Shown: in pieces, positions 27,341-33,471 of the stretch
Position numbering within the stretch: the stretch's first letter is position 1
Layout: each line of letters begins with the position of its first letter
Origin: an uncultured Prevotellaceae bacterium
Lineage (GTDB): Bacteria; Bacteroidota; Bacteroidia; Bacteroidales; Muribaculaceae
NCBI GenBank assembly: GCA_900322135.1
Contig: ONYP01000032.1
Location: 1-36,844 of the forward strand
Length of the DNA stretch: 36,844 nt
Direction: 5' to 3'
Notes under the pieces: model-generated
What the model saw: the letters and a program-made list of their open reading frames with translations, nothing else
What the model was told of the DNA's origin: nothing
Database searches by the model: none
Position numbers and translations under genes: made by a program

Positions 27341-27510
27341 ACCGCAGGTGAGCCGCAGTTCAAGTAGCTCCAGCAGCCGCTCGACGGCAACCCCGCAGGT
27401 GAGCCGCAGTTCAAGCAGCAGCTCCAGCAGCCGCTCGACGGCAACCCCGCAGGTAAGCCGCAGCTCGAGCAGCACCAGCAGCCGCTCGACGGTAACCCCT
27501 CAGGTGAACC
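27341..27510 (+). repeat. Imperfect tandem repeats, about 51-54 bp
   Basis: Four starts of CCGCAGGT-GAGCCGCAG-like units occur near 27342, 27393, 27447 and 27498, encoding PQVSRSSSS...RSTAT in frame. The Ser tract length varies between copies, consistent with slippage in multiples of three. Confidence 0.75.
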
Positions 27511-27836
27511 GTACAACCAGCGATCGCACCAACACGGTGAGCACTCCCAGCAGTGTGAGCCGTCCCTCGAACAACTCCAATTCCAACGGAGGCTCTCAGG
27601 TGAGCCGTCCCAACTCGGGCTCGAGCCGCCCTGGCGGCGCTACGACCCGCGGCGGCGATAACGGCAACAAGCCCAATGGTGGCAAGCCCAACAGCGGCAG
27701 CAACACTGGCAGCACGGTGACCCGCCACAGCGACAGCGGTTCGCATGTGGGCACCAGCAGCACCAACATGGACCGCACAAACAACAGGACTGCAGCCGAC
27801 ATCAGTGGCCACAATCCTAGCGGAAAGCCTGGTAAC

Positions 27837-27983
27837 GGCGGAAAGCCTGGCGGCAAGCCCGACAATGGCGGAAAGCCTGGTGGCAAGCCCGACAACGGCG
27901 GAAAGCCTGGTGGCAAGCCCGACAACGGCGGAAAGCCTGGTGGCAAGCCCGACAACGGCGGAAAGCCTGGTGGCAAGCCCGAC
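27837..27983 (+). repeat. Exact 30-bp tandem repeats
   Basis: Units begin at 27841, 27871, 27901, 27931 and 27961 (the last incomplete) and encode the ten-residue unit GGKPGGKPDN. The later copies look identical or nearly so, indicating recent expansion. The frameshift lies at the end of the last copy. Confidence 0.9.
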
Positions 27984-28561
27984 ACCACTACCGCGATCAG
28001 TTCAGCTGGAACCACTCACATCACAACTGGAGTCGTCCGCTGCCTCCTCCCGTCCGTCACTATCGCCCTGCTCCTATCGTATGGTATCGCCCTGTAATCC
28101 CTGTAGGCTGGCACTACTACTACAATGCTCCCTATATCGACAGGATTCTGGGTCTGACCTTCGGATCGCTCTTTGACACTTCGCTCGACTATCTGTACTA
28201 CAATGGCTATGAGATAGACGGCTATGCCGACAACATCATCTACCTGAGAAATGTGCGTCTGCTGAACCTCCTCTGGGACGATGTCATGCTCTGCTACGAT
28301 AGTCACAACCAATTGGTCAACGCACAGTTTGTCTTCCAGACCAGCTACTACGACCGTCACCGTTACGAGAGGGTTTACAATAGCCTCTGCAGAGTATATG
28401 GTACACCCTTCACCAACGACCACGGTACCCTGAGCTGGTACGGCGGCAACAACACCGGCTGGGTCACCCTCTCGATGAATGAGAATCTGGGACACTGCTA
28501 CACGACGCTGTCGATTGGGTACTAAAAAAGAAACTTTCATACGCACGATAATTCCTAATGT

Positions 28562-28596
28562 AAGTGGCGGACGCCAACCGGTGTCCGCCACTTTTC
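28562..28596 (+). terminator. Intrinsic terminator after the repeat-rich protein gene
   Basis: AAGTGGCGGACGCC (28562-28575) pairs with GGTGTCCGCCACTT (28580-28593) with one wobble and a 4-nt loop, followed by TTCTATT. Confidence 0.85.
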
Positions 28597-28703
28597 TATT
28601 GCGTTCTGACACAAATTTTTAGTCATAATTACGACTACCAAAATTCATAGGAACAAGTTTTAACAATTTTTCATCAGATTTTTAGAAATATTAGAGCAAT
28701 TTA

Positions 28704-28736
28704 TTTGTTCCGTTAACCGATATCAAGCTATCTTTG
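28704..28736 (+). promoter_or_regulatory. Promoter of a short non-coding unit upstream of rnz
   Basis: TTTG (28704-28707) is followed after 21 nt by TATCTTTG (28729-28736): a textbook pair. The predicted start is near 28742. Confidence 0.75.
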
Positions 28737-28741
28737 CACCA

Positions 28742-28814
28742 AGTTTTTTCATAGGATTAGATTTTTAAGGTTTAAAGTGTGCGATTTGTTGGGAAACAAG
28801 CGCACATTTTTTTT
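28742..28814 (+). ncRNA. Candidate small RNA or attenuated leader
   Basis: The predicted transcript starts near 28742 and ends in a hairpin with eight T (TGTGCG at 28778-28783 pairs with CGCACA at 28801-28806; inner TTGTT/AACAA around a GGGA loop). It would be about 70 nt and contains no useful reading frame. Because rnz has its own -7 box downstream, this looks like a free-standing small RNA; a read-through leader of rnz is the alternative. No known RNA family was recognised. Confidence 0.45.
28778..28814 (+). terminator. Intrinsic terminator of the short unit
   Basis: Stem TGTGCG/CGCACA is extended by TTGTT/AACAA with a one-base bulge and a GGGA loop; T-run at 28807-28814. Confidence 0.75.
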
Positions 28815-28830
28815 ATCCGGCAAAAACAAG

Positions 28831-28838
28831 TACCTTTG
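28831..28838 (+). promoter_or_regulatory. -7 box of rnz
   Basis: TACCTTTG lies 11 nt before the rnz ATG at 28850. The T-run of the preceding terminator sits at -33 distance, as upstream of pfkA. The leader would be very short. Confidence 0.5.
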
Positions 28839-28849
28839 CAACAGAAATC

Positions 28850-29770
28850 ATGACACGATTGGAATTGAACATATTGGGCTGCGGTAGCGCGACAATGACG
28901 CCACGCCACCAGCCGTCGTGCCAGGTGCTGAATGTCCGCGACAACCTGATGATGATTGATTGCGGTGAGGGGGCACAGCTGTCTGCACGAATCATGCGTA
29001 TCAAACTGATGCGGATGAACCATATATTTATCAGCCATCTGCACGGCGACCACTGCTTTGGTCTGCCAGGCATGATATCCACCATGGCACTGCTGAACCG
29101 CACCGCCTCGCTCACGATCCACACCTTCAAGGACGGTGCAGCATTGTTCTCACAGATACTGGACTACTTTTGCCGCGAACGCCCGTTCGAGGTGCGTTTC
29201 AACATCATCGACACCCACAAGCGTGTCATCCATGAGGACAGCGCCGTTACCGTTACCACATTCCCCCTGGTGCACCGCGTTCCCGCCGTGGGATTTCTGA
29301 TTCAGGAAAAGCCCAAATTGCGCCACATCATCGGCGAGGAGGTCAATCGCCTGGGTATACCCCACTATGCCATCAGCGCGTTGCAGCATGGCGAAGACTG
29401 GGTAACCCCTGAGGGTATCGTCATCCCCAACCGACAGCTCACCACCGATGCCGACCCGGCAATCAGCTATGCCTACTGCAGCGATACCAAATTCTCCAAA
29501 CGCGTTATCCGCAATGTTGAGGGAGTAGACTGGCTATACCACGAGGCCACCTATGACGACAGCCTGCGCATCAAGGCCCGCAAGCGTTACCACAGCACCG
29601 CACTGGAAGCAGCCACCGTTGCCCGCGAGGCCGGCGTGAAGCAACTCATCCTGGGCCACTATTCCAAACGCTACCTCGACGAGACGCCATTGCTCGATGA
29701 GGCCCGCACCATCTTCCCCAACACCCGTCTGGCCAACGAGGGGCTGGTCATCGACCTGAATCAACCCTGA
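28850..29770 (+). CDS. rnz: Ribonuclease Z (tRNA 3'-processing endonuclease)
   Basis: RNase Z cuts the 3' trailer from tRNA precursors. The 306-residue metallo-beta-lactamase-fold protein starts MTRLELNILGCGSATMTPRH, with the zinc motif HLHGDH at residues 63-68, the later FPLVHRVPAVGF histidine, YCSDTKF (metal-bridging Asp) and HSTALEAA and GHYSKRY, characteristic of the short bacterial RNase Z. Length and motifs are normal. It is a single gene; no terminator was recognised after it. The small unit upstream (28742-28814) may or may not be related. Confidence 0.96.
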   Translation: MTRLELNILGCGSATMTPRHQPSCQVLNVRDNLMMIDCGEGAQLSARIMRIKLMRMNHIFISHLHGDHCFGLPGMISTMALLNRTASLTIHTFKDGAALFSQILDYFCRERPFEVRFNIIDTHKRVIHEDSAVTVTTFPLVHRVPAVGFLIQEKPKLRHIIGEEVNRLGIPHYAISALQHGEDWVTPEGIVIPNRQLTTDADPAISYAYCSDTKFSKRVIRNVEGVDWLYHEATYDDSLRIKARKRYHSTALEAATVAREAGVKQLILGHYSKRYLDETPLLDEARTIFPNTRLANEGLVIDLNQP

Positions 29771-29785
29771 GGCCGACGAGACCTG

Positions 29786-29832
29786 CGAAGCTCCGGAGAG
29801 CCCTGGAAATCACGAAGCCTCGGAGAGCCCTG
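29786..29832. repeat. Pair of 20-bp direct repeats
   Basis: CGAAGCTCCGGAGAGCCCTG (29786-29805) and CGAAGCCTCGGAGAGCCCTG (29813-29832) repeat at a 27-bp period just after the rnz stop. No function is evident. Confidence 0.7.
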
Positions 29833-30062
29833 AGAAAAAATCACCCCCCGATTAAACCCTGGAGCCACCCCATAGTCCAATGGGTGAATTTTTGCACCGG
29901 GAAGGTTTTAAGGAAAAACACAAAGGTGTAAAAGTGAGAATTTATGACATTTTTTAACGGTCTAATGAAGTAAAAACTTTAAAAATTTGTTTAAAAACAC
30001 TGTGTCTCACCGACATTAAGTCTAAAAATTCAACAACGAGGCTCAAATTGAGTAAATTTTTC

Positions 30063-30093
30063 TTTATTATTTGAAGAATTTGTATTTCCTTTG
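30063..30093 (+). promoter_or_regulatory. Possible acpP promoter
   Basis: TTTA (30063-30066) is followed after 19 nt by TTCCTTTG (30086-30093), near-consensus. The predicted leader is about 50 nt. Confidence 0.5.
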
Positions 30094-30150
30094 CAGTCTC
30101 AAAATTGTGAACATACATTTTTAACAATAACTATTTTAAAATTTACGACT

Positions 30151-30295
30151 ATGTCAGAAATTGAAGAAAGAGTAAAACAAATTATCGTTGACAAGTTAGG
30201 TGTTAGCGAGTCTGAGGTAACTCCCGAGGCTAGAGACCATCCAAAATGTAGGCGACGCCATCAAGTTCATTGAGGAGGCAAAGGCCGCTGAATAA
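30151..30295 (+). pseudogene. acpP: Acyl carrier protein gene with internal deletion
   Basis: AcpP carries growing fatty acids on a phosphopantetheine arm. The first 27 codons (MSEIEERVKQIIVDKLGVSE through EVTPEA) are typical. The last 19 (TIQNVGDAIKFIEEAKAAE, then TAA at 30293-30295) are also typical but in another frame. Only four bases (30232-30235) separate them, where about 34 codons are expected, including the DSL motif whose Ser takes the prosthetic group and helix II. About 98 nt appear deleted, shifting the frame so the product as read ends RDHPKCRRRHQVH. The gene cannot encode a working ACP. As acpP is normally essential and single-copy, suspect an assembly deletion or another acpP elsewhere. 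fabF follows. Confidence 0.9.
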
Positions 30296-30305
30296 AAAAT
30301 CTTTC

Positions 30306-30363
30306 AGGTGGATACCATGATCGTGCCTCAAGCATGAGGACATCTCATGGCATCCACCTTTTT
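30306..30363 (+). terminator. Compound hairpin with T-run between acpP and fabF
   Basis: AGGTGGATACCATGA (30306-30320) pairs with TCATGGCATCCACCT (30345-30359) with one mismatch; an inner CCTCA/TGAGG hairpin (30326-30339) fills the loop; TTTTT follows. It begins 10 nt after the acpP stop and ends 22 nt before the fabF ATG. A partial terminator could set a higher ratio of acpP to fabF message. Confidence 0.75.
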
Positions 30364-30381
30364 ATAATTTCCTACTACCAC

Positions 30382-31665
30382 ATGGAATTAAAGCGAGTAG
30401 TGGTAACAGGTCTGGGTGCCATCACTCCCTTAGGTTTGGACGTTGAGACCACATGGGACAACGCCCTTAAAGGGATGAGCGGCGCAGGACCTATTACTCA
30501 TTTTGACACAACACTTTTCAAGACAAAGTTTGCTTGCGAGCTCAAGGGCTTTGATCCGCTGAACTATGTGACCGACCCCAACGACCGCCGTGAGGTAAAG
30601 GACTTCAAGCGCAACGACCTGTACACCCAGTATGCGCTGGCCTGTGCCAAACAAGCCGTTGAGGACGCCAACCTGCTTGCCGACGGTATCGACCGCGACG
30701 AGATAGGTGTCATTTTCGCGTCAGGTATCGGTGGACTTCACACCTTTGAAGACCAGGCTGGCGACTATGCCAAGCATGAGGATCGCGGCCCGATGTACAG
30801 CCCGTTCTTTATCCCGACGATGATCGCCGATATCGCCGCAGGCCAGATTTCCATCAAGTACGGTTTCCGCGGTCCTAATTTCGGTGTCGTTTCGGCATGC
30901 GCTACCTCGACCAATGCGCTTATCGATGCTTTCAACTATGTCCGTCTGGGCAAGGCCAAAGCCATTGTCACCGGCGGCAGTGAGGCTCCGTTGTTCCCTG
31001 CAGGCGTTGGCGGATTCAATGCCATGAAGGCCATCTCGCTTCGCAACGACGACCCCGAGGGCGCATCACGCCCCTTCAGCGGTTCTCGTGACGGCTTCGT
31101 GATGGGCGAGGGCGGTGTGTGCCTCGTGTTTGAAGAGCTCGAGCACGCCCTGGCACGCGGTGCCAAGATCTATGGCGAGGTCATTGGCGGCGGCATGAGT
31201 GCCGATGCCTATCACATCACCGCCAGCCACCCCGAGGGCTTGGGTGCCAAGCTCGTGATGCAACGCGCCATCGAGGATGCCGGCATCAAGGCCGAGGATA
31301 TTGACTATGTCAATGCCCATGGCACCTCCACTCCTGTCGGTGACTTGAGCGAGGCCCAGGCCATCAAGGATGTTTTTGGCGAGCACGCATTCGAGCTCAA
31401 TGTGAGCAGCACCAAGTCGATGACAGGCCACATGCTGGGAGCCACTGGCGCCATGGAAGCAGTATTCTGCCTGCTTGCCTGCCGTGACGACATCATTCCT
31501 CCCACCATCAACCACGCCGATGGTGATGAGGACGAGCACATCGACTATAAGATGAACTTCACATTCAACAAGCCCCAAAAGCGTACAGTGAACATTGCAC
31601 TGTCCAACACTTTTGGTTTCGGCGGACATAATGCCAGCATCATTGTCAAGAAGTACCAGAAATAA
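30382..31665 (+). CDS. fabF: 3-oxoacyl-[acyl-carrier-protein] synthase II
   Basis: FabF condenses malonyl-ACP with acyl-ACP to lengthen fatty acids. The 427-residue product starts at ATG 30382 (MELKRVVVTGLGAITPLGLD); the 16 upstream in-frame codons fall inside the hairpin at 30306-30363. The catalytic triad is complete: Cys173 in SACATST, His313 in NAHGTSTP and His350 in SMTGHMLGATG. It ends FGFGGHNASIIVKKYQK, the usual FabF C-terminus. acpP lies upstream and rnc downstream (29 nt), the conserved order of this cluster. The gene itself shows no damage, in contrast with acpP. Confidence 0.98.
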   Translation: MELKRVVVTGLGAITPLGLDVETTWDNALKGMSGAGPITHFDTTLFKTKFACELKGFDPLNYVTDPNDRREVKDFKRNDLYTQYALACAKQAVEDANLLADGIDRDEIGVIFASGIGGLHTFEDQAGDYAKHEDRGPMYSPFFIPTMIADIAAGQISIKYGFRGPNFGVVSACATSTNALIDAFNYVRLGKAKAIVTGGSEAPLFPAGVGGFNAMKAISLRNDDPEGASRPFSGSRDGFVMGEGGVCLVFEELEHALARGAKIYGEVIGGGMSADAYHITASHPEGLGAKLVMQRAIEDAGIKAEDIDYVNAHGTSTPVGDLSEAQAIKDVFGEHAFELNVSSTKSMTGHMLGATGAMEAVFCLLACRDDIIPPTINHADGDEDEHIDYKMNFTFNKPQKRTVNIALSNTFGFGGHNASIIVKKYQK

Positions 31666-31694
31666 TGGAATAATTCCCTGGGATAGACATCAGG

Positions 31695-32471
31695 ATGCTG
31701 TTTAGCAACGCCATATCACTGATAAAGCTCCTTTTCGTCAAGGATAAGGAGCTTTATCTTTTTATACACCGCGTCACCGGCTACTATCCACATGATATCA
31801 AGTTGTATCAGTTGGCCATGATTCACCGTTCCAAGCCATTGAAAATGAGCAATGGCCAGTGGGCCAACAACGAGAGGCTGGAATTCCTTGGTGACGCCGT
31901 TCTAGACAATGTGGTGGCCGACTTCCTATATGCCACCTTTCCTGAAAAACACGAGGGATTTCTCACATCAACGCGCGCCAAGATTGTCCAACGCGAGAGC
32001 CTGAACCGCATCGGCAACATACTGCATCTTGACAGCCATGTGCACGCGCTCACCCACACATCATCCCACAACAGCTACATCTGCGGCAACGCCCTTGAGG
32101 CACTTGTCGGCGCCATATACCTCGACCAGGGGTACAAGCGCTGCCGCAAGTTCATCATTGACCGGCTCATCAAGAAGCACTTTGACCTGAATGACCTGGT
32201 CAAGACCGAACAGAACTTCAAGTCCCGCCTTATCGAGTGGACACAGAAGTATAGGGTATCGATTGAGTTTGAACTGATTGATTCCTATTGCGATGCCGAC
32301 AAAAACCCGGTATTCCGCACCGCCATCATCCTGGGCGGCATCTATGCCAGCGACGGCGAGGGTTACAGCAAGAAGGAATCCCACCAGAACGCGTCCAGGA
32401 AGGCCTATGACCGGCTGCAGCAGGACGCACAGTTCTGTGAGCAAGTGCTCTCCACAGCCACCACCGAATAG
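31695..32471 (+). CDS. rnc: Ribonuclease III
   Basis: RNase III cuts double-stranded RNA, including rRNA precursors. The 258-residue product has the signature NERLEFLGDAVLDNVVADFL at about residues 58-77, with catalytic Glu/Asp residues, then GNALEALVGAIYLDQGY with the second Glu/Asp pair, and a C-terminal double-stranded-RNA-binding domain (NFKSRLIEWTQKYRVSIEFE; KKESHQNASRKAYDRL). The start at 31695 gives a slightly long hydrophobic N-terminus (MLFSNAISLIKLLFVKDKEL), common in Bacteroidota. It follows fabF by 29 nt. Confidence 0.96.
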   Translation: MLFSNAISLIKLLFVKDKELYLFIHRVTGYYPHDIKLYQLAMIHRSKPLKMSNGQWANNERLEFLGDAVLDNVVADFLYATFPEKHEGFLTSTRAKIVQRESLNRIGNILHLDSHVHALTHTSSHNSYICGNALEALVGAIYLDQGYKRCRKFIIDRLIKKHFDLNDLVKTEQNFKSRLIEWTQKYRVSIEFELIDSYCDADKNPVFRTAIILGGIYASDGEGYSKKESHQNASRKAYDRLQQDAQFCEQVLSTATTE

Positions 32472-32634
32472 CCCACCATATTCAGTACTCAATGCACGGG
32501 GAATCAACGCCCTATCACTCACTAACAAAACTAAATTAGTGTAAAAATTGGTTGCATTGCGGGGCCATTTCATCAATCTTTTGTAAATTCGCACCTTGTT
32601 GCGGCCATTTTGGGCCCTTAGAAAACTGATTTGC

Positions 32635-33285
32635 ATGAAACCGATCACTAATATATTGCTTGTGCTGGCACTCATCTGCTATGTGTTCCTGCCCTTTCAA
32701 GACATCTCGCTGATGGGCACGGTCACCGGCTTGGGCTTCACCGCCGGCACTATCTCCCAGTTCCAGTCCATCGGCATGGTGGCACTGTCGCTGATACCGT
32801 TTCTTGCATGCTTCGGCGCCATTGGTCTCAACTGCTTGAAAAACCGCTGGTGGGTCCTCGGCTCCATTGCCTGCATCCTGTTGTGGCTCTGGTTCTACTC
32901 TATCGCCGGCAGTGCCCATGACATCAGCCTGCAACATGCTCCTGAGGTCGCACCCGACAACGACTTGGGCGAAGGCTACCCCATCAATGGCACCGGTATC
33001 GGTTACAAGATATCCTACATCTTGACCATCCTGTCACTTATCTCGGCACTCATCTCATTGCTGCCCTTCAAGTTCAACAAAACCATCGAGAAGGCTGTTG
33101 ACGATACCTTTGAGGGCGGTCGCCGACATGTGCGCAATGAGTTCAACCGCTTGGAAGGCAATCTGCACAAATCTCATAAATCCAAGCAATCCCCCACCCC
33201 TGCTCCTCCCGCTCCTCCACAGGAACAACCAACCGAACCCATTGAGGACAAAGAAGACCCCTCACGCTTTATGCCTAAGGAATAA
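32635..33285 (+). CDS. Four-helix membrane protein of unknown function
   Basis: This 216-residue protein starts at ATG 32635 (MKPITNILLVLALICYVFLP); the 13 codons upstream in frame contain the -7-like region (TAAATTCG, 32583-32590) and are rejected. Four hydrophobic segments are seen (ILLVLALICYVFLPF; IGMVALSLIPFLACFGAIG; WWVLGSIACILLWLWFYSIA; ISYILTILSLISALISLLPF). A charged helix (EKAVDDTFEGGRRHVRNEFN) and a Pro-rich tail (SPTPAPPAPPQEQPTEP) follow on the cytoplasmic side. I recognise no family. It is a single-gene unit ending at the hairpin 33394-33429. Confidence 0.8.
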   Translation: MKPITNILLVLALICYVFLPFQDISLMGTVTGLGFTAGTISQFQSIGMVALSLIPFLACFGAIGLNCLKNRWWVLGSIACILLWLWFYSIAGSAHDISLQHAPEVAPDNDLGEGYPINGTGIGYKISYILTILSLISALISLLPFKFNKTIEKAVDDTFEGGRRHVRNEFNRLEGNLHKSHKSKQSPTPAPPAPPQEQPTEPIEDKEDPSRFMPKE

Positions 33286-33393
33286 GTGGCAACCGAGTCA
33301 GTCACCAACGAAGCGCACAACCGGCCTCGTCATCATTCATCAGCCAAAATTGCCGGGTCGATTGTGCTCAACAAAAGGGAACGGCACAATAAA

Positions 33394-33429
33394 ATGAACC
33401 CCAAGAGTTTTCCAACTTTTGGGGTTCAT
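33394..33429. terminator. Bidirectional hairpin between convergent genes
   Basis: ATGAACCCCAAGAGT (33394-33408) pairs with ACTTTTGGGGTTCAT (33415-33429) with one wobble and a 6-nt loop. A-rich and T-containing flanks (AATAAA before) make it usable in both directions, serving the plus-strand membrane gene and the minus-strand receptor gene. Confidence 0.8.
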
Positions 33430-33471
33430 GATGTCACAATCTCTAACTATTGACATTAGGGCCCTTGGGCA

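Larger units (their letters stand above)
27177..28525 (+). pseudogene. Repeat-rich secreted protein broken by a frameshift
   Basis: The N-terminal frame (27177-28097) gives a signal peptide (MKTSVTKIMMSFALMGCLIF...MAQ), a Ser/Arg-rich region with PQVSRSSSS repeats, a Gly/Asn/Pro region and GGKPGGKPDN repeats, then ends in an unrelated tail. In the +2 frame from 27983 to the stop at 28523-28525 a clearly coding, aromatic-rich segment follows directly: HHYRDQFSWNHSHHNW, then PVIPVGWHYYYNAPYIDRIL and ending NLGHCYTTLSIGY. A loss of one base near 27980 (for example GG to G at the repeat end) would explain this; restored, the product is about 449 residues. The folded C-terminal domain (about 150 residues) is not one I can name. 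It is a real frameshift, a phase-variable state or a sequencing error. A terminator lies at 28562. Confidence 0.85.
28526..28849. other. Intergenic region with terminator, promoter and short transcription unit before rnz
   Basis: These 324 bp hold the terminator of the repeat-rich gene (28562-28596), a consensus promoter (28704-28736), a hairpin with T-run (28778-28814) only about 40 nt beyond that promoter's predicted start, and a second -7 box for rnz (28831-28838). No protein-coding frame is evident. Confidence 0.7.
29771..30150. other. Intergenic region between rnz and acpP
   Basis: Two 20-bp imperfect direct repeats lie at 29786-29805 and 29813-29832. From about 29880 to 30090 the sequence is AT-rich with no open frame. 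A -7-like TTCCTTTG (30086-30093) with TTTA at 30063-30066 is placed to transcribe acpP. Nothing else was recognised. Confidence 0.6.

Noticed and set aside
27837-27983. 30-bp repeats as a possible CRISPR array
   Set aside because: The units are contiguous, without spacers, and encode GGKPGGKPDN in frame, so they are a protein-coding tandem repeat.
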